Assembly (NCBI GenBank): GCA_028285545.1
Contig: JANQPA010000076.1
Coordinates: forward strand, 62,001 to 126,000
Direction: 5' to 3'
DNA from: Saprospiraceae bacterium
GTDB taxonomy: Bacteria; Bacteroidota; Bacteroidia; Chitinophagales; Saprospiraceae
DNA: 64,000 nt
Below the pieces are notes generated by a model, which searched no databases, was not told the DNA's origin, and saw only the letters and a list, made by a program, of their open reading frames with translations. The stretch's first letter is position 1, and every line of letters starts with the position of its first letter. Both the position numbers and the translations under genes were made by a program. Of this stretch, positions 34,053-43,731 are shown in pieces.

Positions 34053-34808
34053 TTAAAATATCTCACCCCAATCCACTCCAGACCATTCTAAAAGTTTGCT
34101 TCCTATGATATGGATAGCTTGATGATTTCTAGGGGTTTGTCGAAATAAAAAATGAACCTTTTGTTCTTTTGAGTCATCCTTTAGAGACGTACCCACTTTT
34201 GTTCCATGGAGGGACCAATAGGAACCATCTATTTGCTGTGCTTCGATGATTTCTTGTAAATCCCAATATTCATTTTCCTCAACAAGTTGCAACAAAGTAT
34301 CCCATTGAGAATCATCCAATAGCTTTTCCTTATTTCTTAATAAATGAAAACAAGATATGTCAAACTTCTTTGAACCTACCATATAATTACACTCATCATC
34401 AATAGAATAACTCAGCACAATTAACTTTTTGACTCCTTTTCGATTTTCTGCGGTAATAAATATAATTTCATCATAAAAGGATCGATCTATTTCCAATCGA
34501 TAAGCCTCAATACTATCCTCAACAGAATATTCCCTAAAGTCCTTTGCATTTAAAGCATTATTAATAATTTTTCGTTCTTCATATTCTATATCAAAATGAT
34601 TGGAGTGAATTCTGTAAAAAAGAGAGTCTTCATTAATAATTCTATCTGTTTGTTCAAGAATTAATCTTTTAGGGTAAAAATTTGTGGAAGCTTTAATTTC
34701 CTGCTTTAGCATTTGGATTGCTTGTTTGTAGTCAAACGAGGGAGTATTATCATGATAACTAGAAGAGAGTAAGAAAAAAAGAGTAAGCAGAAAATTTAGA
34801 GTTCTCAT
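34053..34808 (-). CDS. Secreted protein, hypothetical
   Basis: A 251-residue protein with a hydrophobic N-terminus (LNFLLTLFFLLSSSYHD), probably a signal peptide. The rest is charged and looks globular, with no recognisable motif; the C-terminal part (ENEYWDLQEI, SYWSLHGTKVG, HAIHIIGSKL-like region) resembles the general look of small Bacteroidota export proteins. The ATG at 34808 was chosen because it starts the signal peptide; a longer frame overlaps the divergent gene. The next start is only 31 nt away on the other strand. Confidence 0.6.
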   Translation of the reverse strand: MRTLNFLLTLFFLLSSSYHDNTPSFDYKQAIQMLKQEIKASTNFYPKRLILEQTDRIINEDSLFYRIHSNHFDIEYEERKIINNALNAKDFREYSVEDSIEAYRLEIDRSFYDEIIFITAENRKGVKKLIVLSYSIDDECNYMVGSKKFDISCFHLLRNKEKLLDDSQWDTLLQLVEENEYWDLQEIIEAQQIDGSYWSLHGTKVGTSLKDDSKEQKVHFLFRQTPRNHQAIHIIGSKLLEWSGVDWGEIF

Positions 34809-34839
34809 AAACTGGTTATTTAGTTTTTCATCTAATAAA

Positions 34840-35328
34840 ATGGAACCTACACTAAAAAGTAACGACCTTTTCATAAAAAAAATGAAACCATCCAAATTCC
34901 ACACCCTCCGCCAACATTTTGAAATCCTCTTCCGCGAAAATGAGTTGGAGAAAACCCAGCAACTCGGACAAGAATACCTGGAACTGGCAAAATCCCACCA
35001 ACAAGATTGGAATTATGGCAATGCCATTCACCATGGTAATCTTATTTTGGGTAGGATAGCCCTTAAAAAGGGGAATCTCAGTGAAGCAAAATCTTTTCTA
35101 ATCAAAGCAGGAAATTCACCAGGATCTCCTCAGCTCAATTCATTCGGACCCAATATGTACCTGGCTAAAGAATTGCTTGAAAAGGGAGAGAAAGAAGTGG
35201 TTCTCGAATACCTGAAGCTTTGTGAAACCTTCTGGAATCCCAATTTGCCCTTGAACAAAAACCCGGAATGGCAGTATTTAATCAGTAATGGAGAAATACC
35301 CGATTTTGGACCGCATTTATTTTATTAA
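34840..35328 (+). CDS. TPR-like helical protein, hypothetical
   Basis: A 162-residue protein that appears to be made of helix pairs (LRQHFEILFRENELEKTQQL, NAIHHGNLILGRIALKKGNL, NMYLAKELLEKGEKEVVLEY), similar to tetratricopeptide repeats. It has no signal peptide, so it is probably cytoplasmic. The ATG at 34882 (MKPSKFH) is an equally good start. It may act as a scaffold, but no partner is suggested by the neighbours. Confidence 0.6.
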   Translation: MEPTLKSNDLFIKKMKPSKFHTLRQHFEILFRENELEKTQQLGQEYLELAKSHQQDWNYGNAIHHGNLILGRIALKKGNLSEAKSFLIKAGNSPGSPQLNSFGPNMYLAKELLEKGEKEVVLEYLKLCETFWNPNLPLNKNPEWQYLISNGEIPDFGPHLFY

Positions 35329-35630
35329 TTTAATTAGGCGTTTCCAAACTATCTTAACAGATGTCTCAATAAAAATGTATGGATTACTTACTTTAAGGAC
35401 TCTCCTTTTGACATTGACTTCGTACGCTGACTATTACTTCTACCTACACTTACGTTTCGGTAGACAGGGACTTTCACAGCTTTAGTCGATGCTGAATTAA
35501 ACTTATACCTTTTTCAATAAAGAAGTAATATGATTAATAGTAATATTTAGGAACCTCCATTGATCAGCTTTTACCTACTACCTAGCAACCCTTAACCCGA
35601 ACACATGATAACGTGAACACTTGAACACGT
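35329..35630. repeat. Spacer with shared word CGTGAACACTTGAACACGT
   Basis: No gene was seen in 302 nt. CTACC/GGTAGACAGG words (35440-35467) echo the hairpin near 27250. The last part (35598-35630) read on the minus strand continues from the tex TAA stop as ACGTGTTCAAGTGTTCACG, the word found after the kinase gene at 27227. Confidence 0.6.
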
Positions 35631-37760
35631 TTAAACATCCTTCATAGACAACTGCACCCTCTTCCGTTGCAAATCAATACTCATCACCCGAACGGTCACT
35701 TCTTGATTAAGACTCACTACTTCAGAGGGGCTTTTAATAAATCTGTTGGCCATTTGGGAGATATGGACCAGGCCACTTTCTTTTATCCCAATATCTACGA
35801 ATGCCCCAAAATTAGTGACATTGTTTACAATACCATTTAGGACCATGCCTTCTTTTAGATCTTCAATACTGCTAATTTCTTTACTGAATTCCACTGCTTT
35901 AGCGCTTCCTCTTGGATCCAAGCCTGGTTTTGCCAATTCTTTCATAATATCATTCAGGGTAGGGAGACCAATCGTATCAGAAGTATAAGCTCTTAAGTTG
36001 ACCTGTTTACGGAGGTTGGCATCTTGGATCAGATCCGAAATGCTGCAATTTAGATCTTTGGCCATTTTTTCAACAATGTGGTAAGATTCGGGGTGGACTG
36101 CTGTATTGTCAAGTGGATGTTTGGCATCCCGGATTCTGAGAAACCCTGCACATTGTTCAAAGGCTTTAGCCCCCATTCTTGGTACTTTGCTGAGTTCTTT
36201 CCTAGACTTGAAACTGCCATTATCCGCCCTGTAATTTACGATGTTTTGAGCCAGGGTAGGTCCAAGACCTGAGACATAAGTCAAGAGGTGTTTACTAGCT
36301 GTATTTAGGTTAATCCCCACTGAATTAACACAACTTTCAACTACTTGATCCAGACTTTCCTTTAATTTGGGCTGATTGACATCGTGTTGATATTGACCTA
36401 CTCCAATGGATTTTGGATCTATTTTAACCAATTCAGCCAATGGATCCATAAGCCGACGAGCAATTGACACCGCCCCTCGAACTGTAACATCATGGTCAGG
36501 AAACTCCTCCCTGGCAATATCAGAGGCAGAATATATGGAAGCACCACTTTCATTTACCAAAAATACTTCAACCGGATTATGGAAAGACAAGGAGCGACAA
36601 AAAGCCATCGTCTCCCTACTGGCCGTTCCATTACCAACTGCAATGGCATCAATATTCATGGTAATAGCAATATGTTCAATCGTTTTCTTGGCCTCCAAAG
36701 TGCGAGACTGGGGAGGGTGAGGAAAAATGGTAGTGTTTTGTAATAAATTTCCACTTTCATCCAAAACCACAACTTTGCAGCCTGTACGAAATCCTGGGTC
36801 GAGGCCAATGACCCGTTTTTGCCCCAGGGGAGGGGAGAGGAGTAACTGACGTAGGTTTTGAGTAAATACTACAATAGCCTCTTCATCAGCCTTATCCTTG
36901 GACAGGTTTCTAAATTCTGTTTCTATGGAAGGAGCCAATAAACGTTTATAACCATCTTCCAGTGCCATTTTGACCTGCTCACTGGATTCACCATAACCTC
37001 TAACAAACTTTTGCTCTAATCTGTAAACTGTATTCTCATCATCGGGGCTGATCAATACCCTCAAAAAACCCTCTTCTTCACCTCTTCGGATAGCCAATAA
37101 ACGATGAGAAGGACATTTTTTTAGGGATTCCTCAAAATCAAAATAATCTCTGTATTTGGCACCTTCCTGGTCTTTTCCACGTGCTACTTTTGACCGGATG
37201 GTAGCTTCTCTACGGAATGCCTGTCTAACCAGGTTTCGAGCCTTTTCATCTTCATTGATTTGTTCTGCGATGATGTCGCGGGCTCCCTGGAGGGCATCTT
37301 CAATGCTTGGCACTTCATCGCTTAAATAAGCCTGAGCAAGCTTTTCTACCTGGTCATTATCATATTGTTTGAAGATTTGTTTTGCTAAAGGCTCCAATCC
37401 TTTTTCTTTAGCTTTAGAAGCTCGTGTTGCTCTTTTACGTTTATAAGGAAGATAAATGTCCTCTAGCTCAGTCATATTAAAAGTACTTTCAATCCGGGAC
37501 CTAAGTTCATCCGTCAGTTTGCCTTGTTCTTCTATGGATTGGAGAATACTTTCTTTCCTTTTTTGGAGGTCCTGCAGTTTTTTCCATTCTCGTTGAATAT
37601 CTGCAATCTGAACCTCATCCAGTGAACCAGTAACTTCCTTGCGATATCTGGCAATAAATGGAATGGTGGCGCCTTCCTCCAAAAGATTGAGGGTACTCCT
37701 CACACTTTTTTCAGAAATATTGAGTTGAGTAACAATTAATTGAAGGAATTTGGGATTCAT
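35631..37760 (-). CDS. Tex-like S1 RNA-binding protein
   Basis: A 709-residue Tex family protein. Domains in order: Tex N-terminal helical region (GATIPFIARYRKEVTGSLDE), YqgF/RNase-H-like domain (RVIGLDPGFRTGCKVVVLD), helix-hairpin-helix (TYVSGLGPTLAQNIVNYR) and a C-terminal S1 domain (GAFVDIGIKESGLVHISQ). Tex binds RNA and transcription complexes; in other bacteria it affects transcription fidelity and toxin expression. The ATG at 37760 (MNPKFLQL) matches the usual start. A TACATTTG box on the minus strand (37825-37818) lies 58 nt upstream. Confidence 0.93.
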   Translation of the reverse strand: MNPKFLQLIVTQLNISEKSVRSTLNLLEEGATIPFIARYRKEVTGSLDEVQIADIQREWKKLQDLQKRKESILQSIEEQGKLTDELRSRIESTFNMTELEDIYLPYKRKRATRASKAKEKGLEPLAKQIFKQYDNDQVEKLAQAYLSDEVPSIEDALQGARDIIAEQINEDEKARNLVRQAFRREATIRSKVARGKDQEGAKYRDYFDFEESLKKCPSHRLLAIRRGEEEGFLRVLISPDDENTVYRLEQKFVRGYGESSEQVKMALEDGYKRLLAPSIETEFRNLSKDKADEEAIVVFTQNLRQLLLSPPLGQKRVIGLDPGFRTGCKVVVLDESGNLLQNTTIFPHPPQSRTLEAKKTIEHIAITMNIDAIAVGNGTASRETMAFCRSLSFHNPVEVFLVNESGASIYSASDIAREEFPDHDVTVRGAVSIARRLMDPLAELVKIDPKSIGVGQYQHDVNQPKLKESLDQVVESCVNSVGINLNTASKHLLTYVSGLGPTLAQNIVNYRADNGSFKSRKELSKVPRMGAKAFEQCAGFLRIRDAKHPLDNTAVHPESYHIVEKMAKDLNCSISDLIQDANLRKQVNLRAYTSDTIGLPTLNDIMKELAKPGLDPRGSAKAVEFSKEISSIEDLKEGMVLNGIVNNVTNFGAFVDIGIKESGLVHISQMANRFIKSPSEVVSLNQEVTVRVMSIDLQRKRVQLSMKDV

Positions 37761-37817
37761 ATACCTGTTTTTAAGTAATTGTAAGCCTCTATTCTTTATT
37801 TTATTAGAATTAGCTTG

Positions 37818-37825
37818 CAAATGTA
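37818..37825 (-). promoter_or_regulatory. -7 box for tex
   Basis: An exact TACATTTG (TAnnTTTG) on the minus strand, 58 nt before the chosen start. No TTG at the -33 distance is seen. It supports the shorter tex start, because the longer frame would begin within the box. Confidence 0.45.
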
Positions 37826-37886
37826 AAAAAGCCGGACTTAATTTAGGGTATAATGTAGAAAGTAAAAAGTAGAAAGACTTTTAGAA

Positions 37887-37914
37887 GGTGGAAGGTGGAA
37901 GGTGGAAGGTGGAA
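37887..37914. repeat. Four tandem copies of GGTGGAA
   Basis: A perfect 7-bp tandem repeat (4 copies) in the divergent spacer between tex and the metalloprotease gene. It starts 25 nt before the next ATG, so copy-number change could alter that gene's leader. Confidence 0.7.
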
Positions 37915-37938
37915 TTTAGAATAATTATTTTATAGCCC

Positions 37939-40110
37939 ATGAATAAACTTAGTATTACAGTATTATTGTCTCTTTTTATCATTTCTGTTTGGACCTCTAC
38001 CAAGGCTCAATCAAGTTATTGGAAAAAGAAAATTATTGGAGACCAAATTCTCTACCAATTAGATGAAGGGCTGTTTAAGAATGAACTAAGATTTGCTCCT
38101 GCTGAAACAGATCTCAAAACCATCGAGGATGGCTTCTTAATTGAACTTCCTTCCATCTCTGGCCAGATGGAGCCTTTTCGAGTATATGAAACCCCAATTT
38201 TTGGAAAAACTGCTGATTCTTCTCTTATTATATTCAAGACTTACACTGGAGTAGGGGATCGCAATTCAAATCTTAAGTTAAAACTAGAAGTGAGTCCTTA
38301 TCGGATAAGTGGCTATATTCTTGATGGAAAATCTACTACCTGGATATTAAATTCAACAAGTGACTTTCTTTATTCTGTTGAGAAAAAACAGCAAACCCTA
38401 CAGGATAAACTATGTATTTCTCCTGAAAGTTATTCCTCAATTACTGTTCAAAAAAATAAATCCAATTTTGCTGGTGAATTGTACATTTACCGCCTGGCCT
38501 TAACAGCAAGTGGAGAATACACTCAATTTTGGGGAGATTTTAATTCCACTCTGGCTGCCCTGGTCAGTACTGTCAATAGGATGAATGCCATCCTGGAGCG
38601 AGATTTAGCCATTCGATTTCAGTTGATTGATGATATTAAGTTTACCATTTTTGATGATCCTCTTAATGACCCTTTTGAATTGAATGGCAATCAAAATGTA
38701 CAAAACCAGCAATTTTTAGATCGAAATGTGGGAAGTAATAATTACGATATCGGTCATCTGCTAATGATAGACGATGTGGCAAGTGGATTTGGTGCAATAG
38801 GCAGTGTGTGCTTAGATGGGCAGAAGGGAAGTGGTTTTTCTATCCTGCCAGACCCATCGGATGACCATTTTATCATTGACTTCCTAATTCATGAACTAGG
38901 ACACCAGCTGGGAGGCAATCATACCTTTAGTCATTGTGGAAATATTGGGGGGGGACCCATTCCTGTTGAGCCTGGCAGTGGTTCTACTGTAATGGCCTAT
39001 GGCGGATTACCCTTTTGTGAAGAGGATAATTTTGTTAATAATTCAGATGATTATTTCCATAGTAAAAGTATTGAGGAGATATATAATTATACTAGAAACA
39101 ATGCCGGAAATGCATGTCCAACCATCATTAACTTCCCGAATAGTAAACCTGAAATTAAATTGAGCGATCAAATTTATGTTATTCCTGCTTTTACCCCTTT
39201 CGAATTATCTCCGATGGAGGTAAAGGATGCGGATGGAGATACCTTGAGTTTTTCCTGGGAGCAGGTAGACCAGGAAGTCCAACTTCCTTTAGGGCAAATA
39301 GTAGAAGGTAGCCCATTATTTCGATCACGTCCTCCTGTAGCTTTTTCTACTAGGGCATTTCCTACTCTGTATGATTTAATAGAGAACAAATCTCAGCCGG
39401 AAGAAAAGCTTCCTGATTTTTCAGGGGCATTAAAATTTCGATTAACCGTCAGGGATAATCATTTTAGGGGCGGAGGAATTAGTTGGGAAGAAATTGAATT
39501 GGAGGTAACGGATCAAGCAGGACCATTTCGGGTCATTTCCCTTAGTGAGCCTGAAACCTGGGCTTTAGGATCTACTCAAACCATTAGTTGGGAGGTAGCC
39601 AATACTAATCAAGCGCCGGTAGGAATACAGCATGTTGATATTTATTTTATGCTGGATAGCATGGGGAATGAAAATGTTTTACTGGCAGAATCAATTCCTA
39701 ATACGGGCGAAGCAATCGTTCAAATACCAGATAATCTGCCAACAGGTAAAGCCTATTTAAAAATCAAGGGGCACAATTCGATATTTTTTGATTTAAGTGA
39801 TGCACAGGTTACTTTGGATAGAAATACTTTCAGTAAAGAGGAAGTTGTTGAGGCAAAAAAAATAGAAATCTTTCCTAATCCCCTCAATCATCAATTTTAT
39901 ATTAAAAAATTAGGAAATGGATTCATTGGCAAAACCCAATTAAAATTGCTAGATCTGTTAGGAAGAGAACGCTGGAGCACAGAATTTTGGATGGACTCCA
40001 ACCTGCAGAGTTTCGAATTACCAGAATCAATTGGATCAGGAATATATTATTTGAGCATAGTCTTTTCAGACCAAACCTGGACTCAAAATAAACTGATGGT
40101 TATTAGATGA
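37939..40110 (+). CDS. Secreted reprolysin-like zinc metalloprotease with T9SS domain
   Basis: A 723-residue exported protease. Order: signal peptide (ITVLLSLFIISVWTSTKAQ), a propeptide-like region (25-170), a metzincin catalytic domain with LIHELGHQLGGNHTFSHC (zinc ligands His318, His322, His328; base Glu319) and the Met-turn VMAYGG, then Ig-like or fibronectin-like domains (about 420-620) and a C-terminal sorting domain beginning KIEIFPNPL. It should be delivered to the surface or medium by the type IX system. Likely role: breakdown of external protein. Confidence 0.92.
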   Translation: MNKLSITVLLSLFIISVWTSTKAQSSYWKKKIIGDQILYQLDEGLFKNELRFAPAETDLKTIEDGFLIELPSISGQMEPFRVYETPIFGKTADSSLIIFKTYTGVGDRNSNLKLKLEVSPYRISGYILDGKSTTWILNSTSDFLYSVEKKQQTLQDKLCISPESYSSITVQKNKSNFAGELYIYRLALTASGEYTQFWGDFNSTLAALVSTVNRMNAILERDLAIRFQLIDDIKFTIFDDPLNDPFELNGNQNVQNQQFLDRNVGSNNYDIGHLLMIDDVASGFGAIGSVCLDGQKGSGFSILPDPSDDHFIIDFLIHELGHQLGGNHTFSHCGNIGGGPIPVEPGSGSTVMAYGGLPFCEEDNFVNNSDDYFHSKSIEEIYNYTRNNAGNACPTIINFPNSKPEIKLSDQIYVIPAFTPFELSPMEVKDADGDTLSFSWEQVDQEVQLPLGQIVEGSPLFRSRPPVAFSTRAFPTLYDLIENKSQPEEKLPDFSGALKFRLTVRDNHFRGGGISWEEIELEVTDQAGPFRVISLSEPETWALGSTQTISWEVANTNQAPVGIQHVDIYFMLDSMGNENVLLAESIPNTGEAIVQIPDNLPTGKAYLKIKGHNSIFFDLSDAQVTLDRNTFSKEEVVEAKKIEIFPNPLNHQFYIKKLGNGFIGKTQLKLLDLLGRERWSTEFWMDSNLQSFELPESIGSGIYYLSIVFSDQTWTQNKLMVIR

Positions 40111-40162
40111 CAACAATATCTAAAAGGTAAATTCAACTGAGGCTAAAATTCTTTTTAATGAA

Positions 40163-42586
40163 TTACAATTTTCCCTTCAACCGCCAAGGTACTGCCTCAT
40201 ACATCATATTGTAAATACCCTCAAATACATCTTCCGGATTTGGTTTACTGAAATAATCTCCATCGGAGCCATAAGGTGGACGATGTGATTTGGCGGTGAG
40301 GGTTAATGGAGTGCTGTCCAAAAATTGATAGCCCCCTTGTTTTTCTAGAACCTCCTGCATCATAAAAGCAGTAGCTCCACCAGGAACATCTTCATCAAGA
40401 AAAACGATCCGATTTGTCTTTTTTAGAGATTCTACAATACGGTGCTCCAGGTCAAATGGCAATAAGGATTGAACATCAATCAATTCAACAGAAATACCTG
40501 CCTTTTCGAGTAGTTTGATTCCTGACATGGCTACACGTACACAGGAACCATAAGTGACAAGTGTAACATCAGTTCCCTCCTGAAGGACTTCAGGAACCCC
40601 TAATGGAACGGTATATTCACCTATATTGGACGGTAGATCTTCCTTCAGTCGATAACCATTCAGGCATTCAATAATTAAAGCTGGGTCATCTGATTGAAGC
40701 ATGGTATTATAAAAACCGGCCGCCTGCGTCATATTTCTTGGCACCAGCACATACATTCCTCTTAAAGAATTAATGATCATACCCAGTGGAGAACCGGCAT
40801 GCCAGATCCCTTCCAGACGGTGGCCTCTAGTACGTATGATGACGGGTGCGGCTTGAATGCCATTAGAACGATATCGCAAGGTGGCCACATCATCAGAAAG
40901 TGGTTCCAAGCCATAAATTAAATAGTCAAGGTATTGGATTTCGGCAATTGGACGCATACCACGCATGGCCATACCTAATGCCTGGCCCATGATGGTCCAC
41001 TCACGGATACCCGTGTCAAAAATTCGTTCTTTACCATATTTTTTTTGCAATCCTGCAAAACCCTGGTTTACATCTCCAATTTTGCCGACATCCTCTCCAA
41101 AGGCAAAGATGGCTGGATCTTTTTCAAAAGCCTTATCAAAAAATGTATTTAGGATTTCGAAGCCATTCTTATTTGGAATCCGTTCATCGACATAATCGTA
41201 TTCTGGTCTGATTACGGGTACATTAAGTGCACTTTTAGGACTTTGGCTATATAAATGAGTATGATATCGTTTTTCGGCAAGCTCATTTTCTTTTGTAAGC
41301 CATTCCTGAATTAATGCCTTAGCGGGAAGGTCCGAATCGATCAGATTGTAGTACATTCTTCGGGCGTTCTTAACCAAATCCGCAATTAGTGGGTTAAGAA
41401 GCCGGTCAAGTTCTCTTCTAACAGGGTTAATATCTGAATTACTTGGAAGATCCTCGTAAATGGCTTTTAATTCTTTCATTTTGGCCAGCGTTGGATCATT
41501 ATAGGCTTTCCAGGCCTCTTCCTTGCATTCCTTTACAAAAGCTTTGGCTTGTTTTCTGATGTTTTTAGTCTCTTCTTCAGTTGAAATGCCCTCTTTGATT
41601 ATCCATTCTTCCATTTTCAGGATACAATCGAACTCTTTTTCCCATTTTAGTCTTTCTTTACTCTTATATCTTTCATGGGACCCAGAGGTAGAATGCCCTT
41701 GAGGTTGAGTCATTTCCGTAACGTGAATGAGCACTGGAATATGCTGTGTGCGAGCAGTATGAATGGCCTGGCGATAGGTTTCAATCAGGGCCGTATAATC
41801 CCATCCATTAACTTCAAAAATATGTAGCCCATTTTCATCTTCAGTGGCTTCGAAGCCACTTAAGACCTTAGAGATACTTTCTTTAGTAGTTTGATATTTT
41901 TTAGGTACAGAGATGCCATAGCCATCGTCCCAAACAGAAATGGCAAGAGGAACCTGCAATACTCCAGCTGCATTAACGGTTTCCCAGAAAATCCCTTCAG
42001 AAGTAGAAGCATCGCCAATGGTGCAAAAGCACACTTCATTCCCATTATTTGAGAAGGGAGTATCATTATTTAATGCCTGACTTTCTCTGTATTTTTTTGA
42101 GGCAAATGCAAGACCGAGGGCACGAGCCATTTGTCCTCCGGTACAAGAAATATCAGATGAGACATTTAGTAAGTCCTTATGTGCGGTCCATTCTCCGTTG
42201 GATTCTATTAGTGGAGTGGCAAAATGATTATTCATTTGCCGACCCCCAGAAAAGGGGTCATTATCTGTATCGGCATAAAGTTGGGCAAAAAATTCTTGAA
42301 TAGAAGATAAGCCCAGAGCAAACATGATGGTTTGGTCTCGATAATATCCGGAGCGGAAATCACCTGGTTTGAAAAATTTGGCTAAAACCAATTGGGCCAG
42401 CTCTTTACCATCACCAATAATGCCGAATTTGGCTTTTCCTGTTAATACCTCTTTTCTTGCCAGGAGACTAGCTTCCCTGCTGATACAACAGATTTCATAA
42501 TCTTTTAGGATGGTCTCTTTATTTAAGTCTAAAGATGTAATGTTCATCGGGTTTGTGGTATCATTTTCGATTGAATTTTCTAACAT
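40163..42586 (-). CDS. 2-oxoacid dehydrogenase E1, fused alpha and beta subunits
   Basis: An 807-residue single-chain E1. The alpha part (1-400) has the thiamine-diphosphate motif TIGDASTSEGIFWETVNAAG and HVTEMTQPQGHSTSG; the beta part (about 460-807) has FAFGEDVGKIGDVNQGF, FDTGIREW and LIIECLNG. In many bacteria these are two genes. It decarboxylates a 2-oxoacid (branched-chain or pyruvate type) and passes the acyl group to E2 lipoate; no E2 or E3 gene is near. The ATG at 42547 is a possible later start. Confidence 0.92.
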   Translation of the reverse strand: MLENSIENDTTNPMNITSLDLNKETILKDYEICCISREASLLARKEVLTGKAKFGIIGDGKELAQLVLAKFFKPGDFRSGYYRDQTIMFALGLSSIQEFFAQLYADTDNDPFSGGRQMNNHFATPLIESNGEWTAHKDLLNVSSDISCTGGQMARALGLAFASKKYRESQALNNDTPFSNNGNEVCFCTIGDASTSEGIFWETVNAAGVLQVPLAISVWDDGYGISVPKKYQTTKESISKVLSGFEATEDENGLHIFEVNGWDYTALIETYRQAIHTARTQHIPVLIHVTEMTQPQGHSTSGSHERYKSKERLKWEKEFDCILKMEEWIIKEGISTEEETKNIRKQAKAFVKECKEEAWKAYNDPTLAKMKELKAIYEDLPSNSDINPVRRELDRLLNPLIADLVKNARRMYYNLIDSDLPAKALIQEWLTKENELAEKRYHTHLYSQSPKSALNVPVIRPEYDYVDERIPNKNGFEILNTFFDKAFEKDPAIFAFGEDVGKIGDVNQGFAGLQKKYGKERIFDTGIREWTIMGQALGMAMRGMRPIAEIQYLDYLIYGLEPLSDDVATLRYRSNGIQAAPVIIRTRGHRLEGIWHAGSPLGMIINSLRGMYVLVPRNMTQAAGFYNTMLQSDDPALIIECLNGYRLKEDLPSNIGEYTVPLGVPEVLQEGTDVTLVTYGSCVRVAMSGIKLLEKAGISVELIDVQSLLPFDLEHRIVESLKKTNRIVFLDEDVPGGATAFMMQEVLEKQGGYQFLDSTPLTLTAKSHRPPYGSDGDYFSKPNPEDVFEGIYNMMYEAVPWRLKGKL

Positions 42587-42968
42587 AAGTCATAAAATTT
42601 AATCTCGTTAATCGTGGAAAGGATCATTAGAAAGAACATTTGTAATCCCTCTTATTCGTTTGGGAAAATTGATTGGCTTAGTGCAAAAATATAAAAAAAA
42701 AGACAATCTTCTTTACAATAATTACAATACTAAGGGCGTATTGTTTGCAATTATATTAATAAGTAGTGCGATTAGTAAATTAGGTAACAAATCTTATTTT
42801 TTGATTTTAAACCTTACCTTATAATTCATTTTACAAAGCCTTATTTTTAAGCTACTGAATTTGGATTAACGTTGTATTAACGATTTCGCTCAAATAAAAC
42901 TTTTTTTTTGCTTGTTTTTCGGCTACTTTTGTATTAATCAAATTAACGATCACAAAAATCTATCCAAA
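42587..42968. other. Divergent spacer E1 / DUF1573
   Basis: No gene was seen. On the minus strand TATTTTTG (42691-42684) is a -7 box for E1. A perfect palindrome ACAATAC-taagggc-GTATTGT (42724-42744) lies upstream of it and may bind a regulator. On the plus strand TACTTTTG (42924-42931) is the -7 box for the DUF1573 gene. Confidence 0.5.
42924..42931 (+). promoter_or_regulatory. -7 box for the DUF1573 gene
   Basis: An exact TACTTTTG 38 nt before the ATG; the -33 zone is a T-run (42901-42909). Confidence 0.5.
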
Positions 42969-43457
42969 ATGAAAAAAATATTCTCTGTATTAGTACTTTG
43001 TATGGTCATCGTTGCGACTTCCTTCGCTCAGGCTAAAGATGTAAAAACTGAGACAAAGGCCGTCAAGGTTACTGAGCAAGTTCAAGGCCCTCAGATTACT
43101 TTTCAGGATAAAACCATTGATTATGGTGTTGTTGCACAAGAATCTGATCCATATAGAACTTTTAAATTTGAAAACACCGGAAACGAACCTCTTGTAATCA
43201 CCAATGCAAAAGGTAGCTGTGGATGTACCGTTCCTCAGTATTCTAAAGACCCAATTGGACCTGGAGAGACAGGTGAAATTAAGGTGCGTTACGACACTAA
43301 GCGCTTAGGTAAATTTATCAAAACAGTAACCCTAACTACTAATCAAGGGGAAGAAAAAGTTGTGCTAACTATTAAAGGTGAAGTAAAGAAAAAACCAGCT
43401 GAATCAGAAGGCATTCCTTCTAAAGCTAATTCCTTTAACAACAATAATAACAACTAG
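42969..43457 (+). CDS. Secreted DUF1573 protein
   Basis: A 162-residue exported protein. A signal peptide (IFSVLVLCMVIVATSFAQ) is followed by one DUF1573 domain: ITFQDKTIDYGVV, FKFENTGNEPLVI, GSCGCTVPQY and GETGEIKVRYDT. The fold is Ig-like (ASPM-SPD-2-Hydin related). The function in Bacteroidota is unknown; the domain is abundant there. The tail is Asn-rich. The ATG at 42969 was chosen for the signal peptide. A strong terminator lies 64 nt after the stop, so it is monocistronic. Confidence 0.88.
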   Translation: MKKIFSVLVLCMVIVATSFAQAKDVKTETKAVKVTEQVQGPQITFQDKTIDYGVVAQESDPYRTFKFENTGNEPLVITNAKGSCGCTVPQYSKDPIGPGETGEIKVRYDTKRLGKFIKTVTLTTNQGEEKVVLTIKGEVKKKPAESEGIPSKANSFNNNNNN

Positions 43458-43520
43458 GTTTATTTTAAATAAATAAAAAAAAAGTATGTAATCTTTTATT
43501 ACGTACTCATTTGAGACTTT

Positions 43521-43560
43521 AACAAAAAAGCATTTTGGATTTCCAAAATGCTTTTTTGTT
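43521..43560 (+). terminator. Intrinsic terminator after the DUF1573 gene
   Basis: Perfect 19-bp arms (43521-43539 and 43542-43560), core AAGCATTTTGGA / TCCAAAATGCTT, ending in a T-run. Confidence 0.85.
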
Positions 43561-43656
43561 CTATGTGCTTCTTACTATTCTAATAAGGTTTATAAGCACT
43601 TACTTTGAAAAGGACAGCAGATTTTTACTTATTTTTTAAAAAAAACGCTTCGGATC

Positions 43657-43731
43657 AAAAAAAACCCTTGCTTTTTTAAGCAAGGGCATCTAACCCAAAC
43701 AAATAAACACAAAAACTACTTTTAAGAATTA
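43657..43731 (-). ncRNA. Candidate orphan small RNA
   Basis: On the minus strand a -33 TTG (43765-43763) and a -7 box TATACTTG (43742-43735, one mismatch) are 20 nt apart. They are followed 50-80 nt later by an intrinsic terminator: CCCTTGCTT / AAGCAAGGG (43665-43673, 43678-43686) with eight Ts on the minus strand. No gene lies downstream on that strand, so a transcript of about 70-75 nt would end there. No known RNA family was recognised. Confidence 0.4.
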
